35,351 bases of DNA, taken from positions 1-35,351 of the forward strand of contig NZ_JAHTBI010000082.1 of assembly GCF_019168305.1 (NCBI RefSeq). The letters are read 5' to 3'. Source of the DNA: Pseudomonas aegrilactucae. Its GTDB lineage: Bacteria; Pseudomonadota; Gammaproteobacteria; Pseudomonadales; Pseudomonadaceae. This document shows, piece by piece, positions 24,113-32,901 of the stretch (its first letter is position 1; the number at the start of each line of letters is the position of its first letter). The notes beneath the pieces were generated by a model. It saw only the letters and a program-made list of their open reading frames with translations. It searched no databases and was not told where the DNA came from. A program made the position numbers and the translations under genes.

Positions 24113-25494
24113 TGGCGAAAAAGAAGATCCTGCTCAACGCCTTCAACATGAACTGCGTGGGGCACATCAACCACGGCCTGTGGACGCACCCGCGCGACAC
24201 CTCGACCCAGTACAAGACGTTGGAGTATTGGACGGACCTTGCGCGGTTGCTGGAGCGCGGGCTGTTCGACGGCCTGTTCATTGCCGATATCGTCGGGGTC
24301 TACGACGTGTACCGCCAGTCGGTGGACGTGCCGCTCAAGGAGTCGATCCAGCTGCCGGTCAACGACCCGCTGCTGCTGGTCTCGGCCATGGCCGCGGTCA
24401 CGCGTCACCTGGGCTTCGGCCTGACTGCCAACCTCACCTACGAGCCGCCGTACCTGTTCGCCCGCAGGCTCTCGACCCTCGACCACCTGAGCCGTGGCCG
24501 GGTGGGCTGGAACATCGTCACCGGCTACCTCGACAGCGCGGCCAAGGCCATGGGCCTGGACGCGCAGCCCGAGCACGACCGGCGCTACGACCAGGCCGAC
24601 GAGTACCTGCAAGTGCTGTACAAGCTGCTCGAAGGCAGCTGGGAAAACGGCGCGGTGCTCAACGACCGCGAACAGCGCGTGTACGCCGACCCGGCCAAGG
24701 TGCACAAGGTGCAGCACCAGGGCGAGTTCTACCGGGTGGAGGGTTATCACCTGTGCGAACCCTCGCCGCAGCGTACCCCGGTGCTGTTCCAGGCCGGTGC
24801 TTCGGCGCGCGGCCTGGGCTTTGCCGGGCAGCATGCCGAATGCGTGTTCATCAGCGGCCAGAACAAGGCCGCCACCCGCGCCCAGGTCGACAAGGTGCGT
24901 GCCGCGGCCGTGGCCGCAGGGCGTGATGGCGAAGCGCTGAAAGTGTTCATGGGCCTGACCGTGATCGTGGCGCGCACCGAGGAACAGGCACGCGCCAAGC
25001 ACGCCGAATACCTGCGCCACGCCAGCCCCGAGGCGGGCGTGGCGCACTTTGCCAGCTCCACCGGCATCGACTTTGCCGACTATGAACTGGACGAACCGAT
25101 CCAGTACGTGAAGAGCAACGCCATCCAGTCGGCCACCCAGCACCTGCAGAACAACGACTGGACCCGGCGCAAGCTGCTCGACCAGCACGCCCTGGGCGGG
25201 CGCTACATCACCCTGGTCGGCTCGCCGACCCAGGTGGCCGATGAACTGGAAAGCTGGATCGAAGAGACCGGCCTGGACGGCTTCAACCTGGCGCGCACCG
25301 TGACCCCGGAAAGCTATGTCGACTTCATTGACCTGGTGATCCCCGAGCTGCAACGCCGCGGGTCGTACAAGACCGCCTACACCGACGGCAGCCTGCGCGA
25401 AAAACTCTTCGCTGCAGGCCCGCACCTGCCAGACGACCATACCGGCGCTGGCTACCGCACCCCCACCCCGACTGGAGCGCAACCGCATGCTTAA
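24112..25494 (+). CDS. NtaA/SnaA/DszA-family FMN-dependent monooxygenase
   Basis: A 460-residue luciferase-like flavin monooxygenase. Typical segments are ILLNAFNMNCVGHINHGLW at the N-terminus, RGLFDGLFIADIVGVYDVYR, RRLSTLDHLSRGRVGWNIVT (about 120-139), the Y-A-D-P-A-K-V-H stretch before HQGEFYRVEGYHLCEPSPQR, and PVLFQAGASARGLGFAGQHAE. Length matches DszA/NtaA-type enzymes. It overlaps the preceding gene by one base and the following binding-protein gene by eight, so it is embedded in the operon. By family it oxygenates a sulfone, thioether or related organosulfur compound with FMNH2. In the dsz paradigm DszC-like enzymes make sulfoxides and sulfones and a DszA-like enzyme opens the C-S bond, so it may act after the two SfnB-like proteins. 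Confidence 0.92.
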   Translation: MAKKKILLNAFNMNCVGHINHGLWTHPRDTSTQYKTLEYWTDLARLLERGLFDGLFIADIVGVYDVYRQSVDVPLKESIQLPVNDPLLLVSAMAAVTRHLGFGLTANLTYEPPYLFARRLSTLDHLSRGRVGWNIVTGYLDSAAKAMGLDAQPEHDRRYDQADEYLQVLYKLLEGSWENGAVLNDREQRVYADPAKVHKVQHQGEFYRVEGYHLCEPSPQRTPVLFQAGASARGLGFAGQHAECVFISGQNKAATRAQVDKVRAAAVAAGRDGEALKVFMGLTVIVARTEEQARAKHAEYLRHASPEAGVAHFASSTGIDFADYELDEPIQYVKSNAIQSATQHLQNNDWTRRKLLDQHALGGRYITLVGSPTQVADELESWIEETGLDGFNLARTVTPESYVDFIDLVIPELQRRGSYKTAYTDGSLREKLFAAGPHLPDDHTGAGYRTPTPTGAQPHA

Positions 25495-26293
25495 GACCTT
25501 CCTGGCCCGCCCTGTCGCGGCCCTGACCCTGGCCCTCGGCTTGATCGGTGGCGCCCATGCCAACGATGCGCCGCTCAAGGTGGGCACCACAGCGGCCTTC
25601 GCGCCGGCCCTGGAAGCGGCCGTGGACGAAGCGAAAAAACAGGGGTTGAAGGTGGAACTGGTCGAGTTCAGCGACTGGATCGCGCCCAACGTCAGCCTCG
25701 CCGCCGGCGACCTCGATGTGAACTACTTCCAGCACATCCCCTTCCTGGAAAACGCCAACGCCGCCGCTGGCTCCGACCTGGTGCCGTATGCGCCGGGCAT
25801 CATCAACAACGTGGGCCTGTACTCGAAAAAATACAAAAGCGTCGATGCGCTGCCCGAGGGCGCCACCGCCGCCATTGCCAACGACCCGATCAATGGCGGG
25901 CGCGGCCTGCAACTGCTGGCCAAGGCCGGGCTGATCACGCTCAAGCCGGGCGTAGGCTACAAGGCCACCGAAGACGACATCGTCGCCAACCCGAAAAAAC
26001 TCAGGATCCTGCAGGTCGAGGCCGTGCAACTGGTACGTGCGTATGAGGATGCCGACCTGGTGCAGGGCTACCCGCACTACATCCGCCTGGCCAAGACCTT
26101 CGATGCCAGGTCCGCCTTGATGTTCGATGGCCTGGAGCACAAGGAATACGTGATCCAGTTCGTGATCAGGCCGCAGAACAAGGACGATGCGCGCCTGGCC
26201 AGGTTCGTCGACATCTACCAGCACTCGCCGGTGGTGCGCGCCGCCCTGGACAAGGCCTACGGCAAGCTCTACCAGCCGGGCTGGGAGAGCTGA
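25487..26293 (+). CDS. metQ: MetQ/NlpA-family ABC substrate-binding protein
   Basis: A 268-residue periplasmic binding protein of the methionine-binding NlpA family. A signal peptide of about 25 residues ends GGAHA, followed by NDAPLKVGTTAAFAPALEAAVDEAK. The NVSLAAGDLDVNYFQHIPFLE segment and YAPGIINNVGLYSKKYKSVDALPEGATAAIANDP are diagnostic. No cysteine occurs anywhere, so unlike many MetQ proteins it is not a lipoprotein and should be free in the periplasm. It overlaps the monooxygenase gene by eight bases and precedes metN by one base. The operon suggests that its ligand is an organosulfur compound feeding the oxygenases, not necessarily methionine. Confidence 0.92.
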   Translation: MLKTFLARPVAALTLALGLIGGAHANDAPLKVGTTAAFAPALEAAVDEAKKQGLKVELVEFSDWIAPNVSLAAGDLDVNYFQHIPFLENANAAAGSDLVPYAPGIINNVGLYSKKYKSVDALPEGATAAIANDPINGGRGLQLLAKAGLITLKPGVGYKATEDDIVANPKKLRILQVEAVQLVRAYEDADLVQGYPHYIRLAKTFDARSALMFDGLEHKEYVIQFVIRPQNKDDARLARFVDIYQHSPVVRAALDKAYGKLYQPGWES

Positions 26294-26294
26294 G

Positions 26295-27416
26295 ATGAGC
26301 GCTGCCACCGCCCACCAGACGGCGCAACCCACACCCCCATTGCAGGTAGCGCAACAGCATGCGCTGCACCCTGAACTGAGCACGGCGCACGTGCGCTTCG
26401 TCGGTCTCCACAAGACCTATCCGGGACAGGCCGCGCCGGCGCTGGCAGACATCGACCTGAACATCCAGCGCGGCGAGATCTTCGGCATCATCGGCCGCAG
26501 CGGTGCGGGCAAGTCGTCGCTGATCCGCACCATCAACCGCCTGGAGCAACCCAGCAGCGGGCGGGTGCTGATCGACCAGATCGACATTGGCGAGCACGAT
26601 GAAGACCGCCTGGTGGCGTTGCGTCGGCGCATCGGCATGATCTTCCAGCACTTCAACCTGATGTCGGCCAAGACCGTGTGGCAGAACGTCGAGCTGCCGC
26701 TGAAGGTGGCCGGCGTGCCCAAGGCCCAGCGCCAGCGCAAGGTGGCCGAGCTGCTGGAGCTGGTGGGGCTGCAGGACAAGCACAAGGTCTACCCGGCGCA
26801 GCTGTCGGGCGGTCAGAAGCAGCGCGTGGGGATTGCCCGCGCGCTGGTGCACGACCCGCAGATACTGCTGTGCGACGAGGCCACCTCGGCGCTGGACCCG
26901 GAAACCACCGGGTCGATCCTGGCGCTGCTGCGCGACATCAACCAGCGCCTGGGCCTGACCATCATCCTGATTACCCACGAGATGGCGGTGATTCGCGACA
27001 TCTGCCACCGCGTGGTGGTGCTCGAGCGCGGGCGCATCGTCGAGCAGGGCGCGGTGTGGCAGGTGTTCGGTGACCCGCAGCACGAGGTCAGCAAGACCTT
27101 GCTGGCGCCGTTGCAGCCGGCCTTGCCGCAGCGCCTGCAGGCCCGCCTGCTGGCCGAGGCGCCGGATGTGCGGGCCACCCTGGTATTGCGCTTGCGCGTG
27201 AGCGGTCGGGACCGCGAGGCACCGGAGCTGTCGTCGCTGTTTGGCTTGCTGGGTGGCCAGGTGAGCCTGTTGCAGGGTGGTATCGAACCGATTCAGGAGC
27301 GTGCGCTGGGGCAACTGGTGGTGTCGGTGGCCAACTCGCCGCATGGGCATGCGCAGGTGATTGAACGTGCCCGCCAGTGGGCGGCGCAGGTGGAGGTGCT
27401 GGGTTATGTGGTTTGA
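26295..27416 (+). CDS. metN: MetN-type ABC ATP-binding protein with NIL domain
   Basis: A 373-residue ABC ATPase. After an unusually long N-terminal lead of about 32 residues it shows Walker A GRSGAGKS (67-74), the signature LSGGQ (170-174), Walker B ILLCDEATSALDP (190-202) and switch H228 in ITHEMAVIRDI. The C-terminal part (about 290-370) has the NIL/ACT-like regulatory fold seen in MetN, which binds methionine to shut off uptake (transinhibition). It begins at 26295, one base after the metQ stop. It would power import with MetI. Confidence 0.93.
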   Translation: MSAATAHQTAQPTPPLQVAQQHALHPELSTAHVRFVGLHKTYPGQAAPALADIDLNIQRGEIFGIIGRSGAGKSSLIRTINRLEQPSSGRVLIDQIDIGEHDEDRLVALRRRIGMIFQHFNLMSAKTVWQNVELPLKVAGVPKAQRQRKVAELLELVGLQDKHKVYPAQLSGGQKQRVGIARALVHDPQILLCDEATSALDPETTGSILALLRDINQRLGLTIILITHEMAVIRDICHRVVVLERGRIVEQGAVWQVFGDPQHEVSKTLLAPLQPALPQRLQARLLAEAPDVRATLVLRLRVSGRDREAPELSSLFGLLGGQVSLLQGGIEPIQERALGQLVVSVANSPHGHAQVIERARQWAAQVEVLGYVV

Positions 27417-28050
27417 TCGATTGGTGCAGGGGGTGCTCGACACCGTGCTGATGGTGGGTGTGTCGTCGCTGATTGCGTTGCTGGCGGGGATACCGCTGGC
27501 GGTGGTTCTGGTGACCAGTGGCAAGGGCGGGATCTTCGAAGCGCCGATGGTCAACCGGGCGCTGGGGGTGTTCGTCAATGTGTTCCGTTCGATTCCGTTC
27601 TTGATTCTGATGGTGGCGCTGATCCCGTTCACGCGGTGGATCGTGGGCACCACCTATGGCGTGTGGGCGGCGGTGGTGCCGTTGACGATCGCGGCCACGC
27701 CGTTCTTTGCGCGCATTGCCGAGGTGAGCTTGCGTGAGGTGGACCATGGCCTGATCGAAGCTGCGCAGGCGATGGGTTGCAGGCGCTGGCATATTGTCTG
27801 GCACGTACTGTTGCCCGAGGCGCTGCCGGGTATCGTGGGCGGGTTCACCATTACCCTGGTGACCATGATCAACTCGTCGGCGATGGCCGGGGCGATTGGT
27901 GCGGGGGGGTTGGGGGATATTGCGTACCGTTATGGCTACCAGCGGTTCGACAGCCAGATCATGCTGACAGTGATCGTCATGCTGGTGGTGCTGGTGGCGT
28001 TGATACAGCTGGGCGGGGATCGGTTGGCGCGGGGGTTGAACAAGCGGTAG
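27406..28050 (+). CDS. metI: MetI-type ABC permease
   Basis: A 214-residue inner-membrane permease with about five membrane segments. The family features FVNVFRSIPFLILMVALIPF and the coupling loop LIEAAQAMGCRRWHIVWHVL, followed by PEALPGIVGG, are clear, as is MINSSAMAGAIGAGGLGDIAYRYGYQRF near the C-terminus. It overlaps metN by 11 bases, and GGAGG lies about ten bases upstream of the ATG at 27406. It is the last gene of the SfnB operon; a REP pair follows directly. Confidence 0.94.
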   Translation: MWFDRLVQGVLDTVLMVGVSSLIALLAGIPLAVVLVTSGKGGIFEAPMVNRALGVFVNVFRSIPFLILMVALIPFTRWIVGTTYGVWAAVVPLTIAATPFFARIAEVSLREVDHGLIEAAQAMGCRRWHIVWHVLLPEALPGIVGGFTITLVTMINSSAMAGAIGAGGLGDIAYRYGYQRFDSQIMLTVIVMLVVLVALIQLGGDRLARGLNKR

Positions 28051-28062
28051 ACCGCGGCGTCT

Positions 28063-28140
28063 GCTTCGCTGGCAAGCCAGCTCCCACAGGGTTTTGTGCA
28101 GCGCCGCCTAACCCTGTGGGAGCTGGCTTGCCAGCGAAGC
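28063..28140. repeat. REP pair (BIME) upstream of the RAYT gene
   Basis: Two inverted REP units form perfect 31-base arms (28063-28093 and 28110-28140) around a 16-base centre. A run of five T follows on the plus strand, so the structure could also end transcription from metI. It is one of two pairs that frame the transposase gene. Confidence 0.92.
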
Positions 28141-28229
28141 TTTTTACAGACACATCAAGAGTCAATGTCAGACCGCGATCCGCAGCCTACGCAGCTACCT
28201 TGAAATTTCCATCATCAAGGATGACTGAC

Positions 28230-28685
28230 ATGGATCGATCAAGCTCCTATCTGCTGCGCCGTGGCCGATTTTCAGAGCCCGGCAGGCTGTACATGCTCAC
28301 CAGCGTTGTCGAGAATCGCAGCCCGGTTTTCCAGGACTTGTGGTTGGCTCGGCTGCTCATAGAGCAGTTCCGACAAGCCGAACGCGAGGACGCTGCTCGC
28401 TCGCTCGCCTGGGTGGTGATGCCAGATCACTTTCATTGGCTGATCGAACTCCGTCAGGTCACGTTGAAGACCTTGATGCGACGGCTGAAGTCTCGCAGTA
28501 CCTGCAGGGTGAACCTGACAAGCAATCGCCAAGGTCGATTGTGGCAGCAGGGTTTCCATGACAGGGCGCTACGTCGTGAAGAGGATATCCGTGCGGTGGC
28601 CCGCTACATCGTTGCCAACCCTTTGCGGGCCGGGCTTGTGCAGAAGGTCGGTGATTATCCTCACTGGGATGCCATCTGGCTCTAG
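28230..28685 (+). CDS. rayT: REP-associated tyrosine transposase (RAYT)
   Basis: A 151-residue single-strand DNA transposase of the Y1 HuH family (TnpA-REP type), related to IS200/IS605 enzymes. The metal-binding HuH motif is H67-F68-H69 in VVMPDHFHWLIEL, and the likely nucleophile is Y126 in VARYIVANPLRAGLV. FHDRALRREEDI and the C-terminal YPHWDAIW are family hallmarks. The start at 28230 has AAGG nine bases upstream; an ATG at 28221 abuts that site and is less likely. The open frame extends much further left, but only as a shadow of metI. REP pairs on both sides are its natural substrates, so the unit is a REPtron-like module. The active-site residues look intact. Confidence 0.93.
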   Translation: MDRSSSYLLRRGRFSEPGRLYMLTSVVENRSPVFQDLWLARLLIEQFRQAEREDAARSLAWVVMPDHFHWLIELRQVTLKTLMRRLKSRSTCRVNLTSNRQGRLWQQGFHDRALRREEDIRAVARYIVANPLRAGLVQKVGDYPHWDAIWL

Positions 28686-28695
28686 ATCGTGTAAC

Positions 28696-28788
28696 GGCCA
28701 TTCGCTGGCAAGCCAGCTCCCACAGGTACCCCACTGTTCTCAAGAGCAGTGGAGTACCTGTGGGAGCTGGCTTGCCAGCGAAAGGGCC
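28696..28788. repeat. Extended REP palindrome downstream of the RAYT gene
   Basis: The two REP units (28700-28727 and 28757-28783) belong to a longer inverted repeat in which the spacer is also palindromic: 40-base arms (28701-28740 and 28743-28782) match with two mismatches around a two-base centre. It ends two bases before the stop codon of the convergent RND gene. Confidence 0.9.
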
Positions 28789-28789
28789 A

Positions 28790-31700
28790 TCACTCGCGCT
28801 GCGGCTCCCTGATCTTGTACCAGGCCACATACAACGCCGGCAAAAACAGCAAGGTCAGCAAAGTGGCCACAATGATGCCGCCGATCATGGCGTACGCCAT
28901 CGGCCCCCAGAACACTTCCCGCGCAATCGGGATCATGCCCAGGCTCGCCGCCGCCGCCGTCAGCAGAATCGGCCGCCGACGATGGTTCGTGGCCTCCACC
29001 ACCGCATCCCACGGCGCATACCCCTGCTCGATGTACGCATCGATCTGCGTCACCAATATCACCGAGTTGCGGATGATGATCCCGGCCAACGCCAGGATCC
29101 CCAGTATCGCCACGAAACCCATCGGCGTACCCGTCGGCACCAGCGCCAGCACCACACCGATCAACCCCAGCGGCGCCACGCTGACCACCAGAAACAGCTT
29201 CTGCACGCTGTGCAGCTGGATCATGAGGAACGTCGCCATCAGGAACAGCATCAGCGGCACCACCTTGGCAATCGGGCCCTGCGCCTTGCTGCTCTCCTCC
29301 ACCGTACCGCCCGTGGCCACCTCGTAACCCACCGGCAAGCTGCGCGCAAACTCCTCGATCTGCGGCTTGAGCTGCACCACCAGGTCGGTCGGCTGGATCT
29401 CGTCACGCACCGCCGCCTTCACCGTGATGGTCGGCTTGCGATCGCGCCGCCACACCAGCGGTTGCTCCAGCTCGTAGCGCACCGTGGCAAACGCCAGCAA
29501 CGGGATCGAGGTGCCGTTGGGCGTGACGATCTGCAGGTTCTGCAAGGTCTGCGGCGACCCACGCTCGCTGTCCACCGCACGCCCCACCACATCGATCAGG
29601 TAGATGCTGTCGTTCACCTGGGTCAGTGGCGAGCCGCTGACAATGCCATTCATCAGGTTGGCCACGTCCTCGGACGACAGGCCCAGCTGACGCGCCTTGT
29701 CCTGAGCAATGTCGATGCGCAGCACCTTGCCCGGCTCGTTCCAGTCGTAGATGATCTCGCCGATGTGCGAGTTGCGATCCAGCAGCGCCGCCAGTTCGAT
29801 GGCGTGCCTGCGCACCTGGTCGATGTCCTTGCCACTGACCCGGTACTGGATCGGGCGCCCCACCGGCGGGCCCATCTCCAGCGACTGCACGTAGCTGCCA
29901 ATGCCGACGAAGTCCTTGCGCAAACGCTCCTTGAGCCGCGCCATCAGCGCCTCGCGCGATTCCAGGCCCTTGCTCACGATCACCAGTTGCGCGTAGTACG
30001 GGTTCTCCAGTTGCTGGTCCAGCGGCAGGTAGAAACGAATCGCGCCCTGGCCGATGTAGGTGCTCCAGCGCACGATGTCGGGGTCGTCCTTGAGGGACGC
30101 CTCCAGCTTGTCGACCGCCTTGCGCGTCTCGTCGATCGAGGCGTTCTGCGGCAGGTTCAGGTCCACCAGGATCTCCGGGCGGTCAGACGAGGGGAAGAAC
30201 TGGTTCTGCACGAAACGCATGCAGAACACCGCCAGCACGAACAGCACCACCGTGCCGATGATGGTCAGCCAGCGGTTGCGCATGCACCACAGCAGCCCAT
30301 GGTTGAAACCGCGGCCGATGCGCCCGGGTTCGGCGTCGTGCGACTTGACCTTGGCATTGAGCAGGTGCACGCCCAGCACCGGCGCGAACAGCACCGCCAC
30401 CACCCACGACACCAGCAACGCCACGGCGATCACCGCAAACAGGGTAAAGGTGTACTCGCCCGCCGAGCTCGCGTTCAGGCCGATCGGCACGAAGCCCGCC
30501 ACCGTCACCAGGGTACCGGTGAGCATCGGGAACGCCGTGGAGGTATAGGCAAACGTGGCCGCCTGCTCCTTGCTCTCGCCCATCTCCAGCCGCGTGACCA
30601 TCACCTCGACGGTGATCATCGCGTCATCCACCAGCAAGCCCAGCGCGATGATCAGCGCACCCAGGGAAATCCGCTGCATGGTGATGCCGCTGTACTCCAT
30701 GAACACGAACACCATGGCCAGCACCAGCGGGATCGAGCATGCCACCACCAGCCCCGCGCGCACGCCAAGGCTGATGAAGCTCACCACCAGCACGATCACC
30801 ACCGCCTCGAACAGCGCGCTGGTAAAGCCGCCCACCGCTTCCTCGACCACCACCGCCTGGTCCGACACCGTGTGCACGCCCACGCCCACCGGCAGGTCGG
30901 CGGTGACGGCATCCATCTTGTCGTGCAGGTTCTTGCCGAAGGCCTGGATGTTGCCGCCCTTCTTCATGCCGATCGCAAGCCCGATCGCCGGCTTGCCGTC
31001 ATAGCGGAACATCGGCGTGGGCGGGTCGGCGTAGCCGCGGCTGATCTCGGCGATGTCGGCCAGCCGATAGAAACGGTCCTCGAGCCGCAGGTTGACCTGC
31101 TGCAGGTCTTTTTCCGACGCGAACTGGCCGCTGGTGCGCACCGAGATGCGCTCGGGGCCGGCCTCGATCACCCCGGCCGGGGTCACCGCGTTCTGTGCCT
31201 GCAGCGCCTGCACCACCTGACGCTGGTCGATACCCAGCGCCGCCAGCTTGCGCGTGGAGAAGTTCAGGTACAGCACCTCGTCCTGCTGGCCGATCATCTC
31301 GACCTTGCCCAGGCCGGGCACCTCGCGGATCTCGGCACGCACCTGTTCGACATAGTCGCGCAACTGGCGCATGGAGATGCCGTCGGCGGTAAAGGCGTAC
31401 ACCGAGCCGAACACGTCGCCGAACTCGTCGTTGAAACCGGGGCCCTGGATACCCTGCGGAAACTCGCCGCGAATGTCCTGGATCTTCTTGCGTACCTGGT
31501 ACCAGATCTGCGGAATGTCGCCCGCCTTGGTGGTGTCGAGCAGGTTGACGAACACCGTCGACTCGCCGGGCCGGGTGTAGCTTTTCACGTAGTCGAGCGA
31601 GTCCAGCTCCTCGAGCTTCTTCTCGATCCGGTCGGTCACCTGCAGCAGCGTTTCGTCCTGGGTCGCACCCGGCCAGCGGGTCTGGATGACCATGGTCTTG

Positions 31701-31837
31701 ATGGTGAACGACGGGTCTTCTTCACGCCCCAGGTTGAAGTAGGAAAATACCCCCATGAGCAAGCCGACGAACATCAGGTACCAGACGAAGGATTGGTGCT
31801 TGAGGGCCCATTCCGACAGGTTGAAGCTTCCTTTCAT
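28790..31837 (-). CDS. triC: RND efflux pump inner-membrane transporter, TriC-like
   Basis: A 1015-residue proton-driven drug exporter of the HAE-1 RND family. The layout is standard: first membrane helix (about 16-34), a large periplasmic loop, helices 2-6 with the proton-relay aspartates D404 and D405 (ALGLLVDDAMITVEVMV), a second N-like membrane helix near 540, a second periplasmic loop and five C-terminal helices. At the place of the AcrB lysine of helix 10 there is R923 (GIIIRNSVILV). Two membrane-fusion genes precede it with four-base overlaps, the arrangement of P. aeruginosa TriABC (triclosan and detergent export with OpmH). No outer-membrane channel gene is present here. Confidence 0.9.
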   Translation of the reverse strand: MKGSFNLSEWALKHQSFVWYLMFVGLLMGVFSYFNLGREEDPSFTIKTMVIQTRWPGATQDETLLQVTDRIEKKLEELDSLDYVKSYTRPGESTVFVNLLDTTKAGDIPQIWYQVRKKIQDIRGEFPQGIQGPGFNDEFGDVFGSVYAFTADGISMRQLRDYVEQVRAEIREVPGLGKVEMIGQQDEVLYLNFSTRKLAALGIDQRQVVQALQAQNAVTPAGVIEAGPERISVRTSGQFASEKDLQQVNLRLEDRFYRLADIAEISRGYADPPTPMFRYDGKPAIGLAIGMKKGGNIQAFGKNLHDKMDAVTADLPVGVGVHTVSDQAVVVEEAVGGFTSALFEAVVIVLVVSFISLGVRAGLVVACSIPLVLAMVFVFMEYSGITMQRISLGALIIALGLLVDDAMITVEVMVTRLEMGESKEQAATFAYTSTAFPMLTGTLVTVAGFVPIGLNASSAGEYTFTLFAVIAVALLVSWVVAVLFAPVLGVHLLNAKVKSHDAEPGRIGRGFNHGLLWCMRNRWLTIIGTVVLFVLAVFCMRFVQNQFFPSSDRPEILVDLNLPQNASIDETRKAVDKLEASLKDDPDIVRWSTYIGQGAIRFYLPLDQQLENPYYAQLVIVSKGLESREALMARLKERLRKDFVGIGSYVQSLEMGPPVGRPIQYRVSGKDIDQVRRHAIELAALLDRNSHIGEIIYDWNEPGKVLRIDIAQDKARQLGLSSEDVANLMNGIVSGSPLTQVNDSIYLIDVVGRAVDSERGSPQTLQNLQIVTPNGTSIPLLAFATVRYELEQPLVWRRDRKPTITVKAAVRDEIQPTDLVVQLKPQIEEFARSLPVGYEVATGGTVEESSKAQGPIAKVVPLMLFLMATFLMIQLHSVQKLFLVVSVAPLGLIGVVLALVPTGTPMGFVAILGILALAGIIIRNSVILVTQIDAYIEQGYAPWDAVVEATNHRRRPILLTAAAASLGMIPIAREVFWGPMAYAMIGGIIVATLLTLLFLPALYVAWYKIREPQRE

Positions 31838-32901
31838 CGCGGGCTTTCCTCATCGATTTTTACCTTCTGGCCAGGCTTGAGGCTGTTCACCCCTGCCGTC
31901 ACCACACGCTCGCCCGCCTCGACCCCGGCGCTGAGCACCACCGTGTCAGCCAGGCGCTGCAGGACGTTCACTTCGCGCGATGACACCGTCAGTTGCTGCG
32001 GATCGACGATCCATACGCGGCTCTGGCCGTCGACCTCCTGCAGGGCCGTCAGCGGCAGTTCGCTGTGCGGCTTGATCGCCGAGCTGAGGGTGACGCTGAT
32101 CGCCGTGCCCAGGCGGAACGCCTCGGGGGTATCGGCCAACGTCAGGCGTGCACGCCGGGTGCGTGTGGCCGCGTCGGCCTGGGGTTCGATTTCGCGCAAC
32201 GCGGCGGTGGTGCTGATGCTGGGGTCGAGCTGCGCGGCGACCACGAACCTGACCTCGCCCGACAGCTGTTCGGCCAGGCCTGCGGGCAGGTCGATCACCG
32301 CTTCCTTGATATCCGGGCGGGCCAGGGTCACCACGCCCTGCCCGGCCGTGACCACCTGCCCGGCCTCGGCCTGCCAGGCCGTGACCACGGCCGGGTGGTC
32401 GGCCTGCAAGCGGCTGTAGCCAAGCTGGTCGCGGGCCTGGCTGAGCGCCGCCTTTGCCTGTTCGAGCGAGGCACCGGTGGTTTTCAGGTCGGTCTGGGCA
32501 ATGTCCAGTTGCGCCTGGGCGCCCACGCCGCGGTCGAACAGTTGCTGCTGGCGACGCGCGTTGGCCTGGGCATTGATCCATTGCGCCTGCACCTTGGCCA
32601 GGTCGCCTTCGGCGGCGCGCAGTTGGTTCTGCTGGTCGGTGGGGTCGAGGGTGGCCAGGGTGTCGCCGGGTTTCACCGCGGCGCCCACGTCCACCCAGCG
32701 CCGGGCGATACGCCCGCCCACACGAAAGCCCAGGGTGCTTTCGAAGCGCGCCTGGATCGACCCGGCAAAGCGCCCCAGGCTCTCCTGGCTCTGCGCCTGC
32801 ACCACCTGCGACAGCACCGGGCGCACCGGCTCGACCCGCTGTTGCTTGTCACCGCAGGCCACCAGCACCACACAGCCGAGTACCAGCATGAGGTTCTTCA
32901 T
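31834..32901 (-). CDS. triB: RND periplasmic membrane-fusion lipoprotein, TriB-like
   Basis: A 355-residue adaptor linking the RND transporter to an outer-membrane channel. A lipobox (VVLVAC, C16) predicts a lipoprotein anchored in the inner membrane. LGFRVGGRIARRWVDVGAAVKPGDTLATLDPTD is the first half of the lipoyl domain. A coiled-coil hairpin follows (about 75-150), then the second half (ADHPAVVTAWQAEAGQVVTAGQ) and a beta-barrel and membrane-proximal part. The start at 32901 overlaps the stop of the first adaptor as ATGA; its own stop overlaps triC the same way. Having two different adaptors per pump is the mark of TriABC-type systems. Confidence 0.9.
   Translation of the reverse strand: MKNLMLVLGCVVLVACGDKQQRVEPVRPVLSQVVQAQSQESLGRFAGSIQARFESTLGFRVGGRIARRWVDVGAAVKPGDTLATLDPTDQQNQLRAAEGDLAKVQAQWINAQANARRQQQLFDRGVGAQAQLDIAQTDLKTTGASLEQAKAALSQARDQLGYSRLQADHPAVVTAWQAEAGQVVTAGQGVVTLARPDIKEAVIDLPAGLAEQLSGEVRFVVAAQLDPSISTTAALREIEPQADAATRTRRARLTLADTPEAFRLGTAISVTLSSAIKPHSELPLTALQEVDGQSRVWIVDPQQLTVSSREVNVLQRLADTVVLSAGVEAGERVVTAGVNSLKPGQKVKIDEESPR

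Noticed and set aside
27777..28229. N-terminal extension of the RAYT frame into metI, suggesting a fusion
   Set aside because: The extension translates metI out of frame and a REP pair; a proper ribosome site precedes the start at 28230.
28063..28788. Possible CRISPR array from the repeated GGCTTGCCAGCGAAG units
   Set aside because: Units alternate in orientation, lack regular spacers and match Pseudomonas REP elements; no cas genes are present.
28760..32419. Very long plus-strand open frame of 1219 codons opposite the RND pump
   Set aside because: It mirrors triC and triB, is rich in H, R, Q and A as expected for antisense frames in GC-rich DNA, has no recognisable domain, and runs through a REP palindrome.
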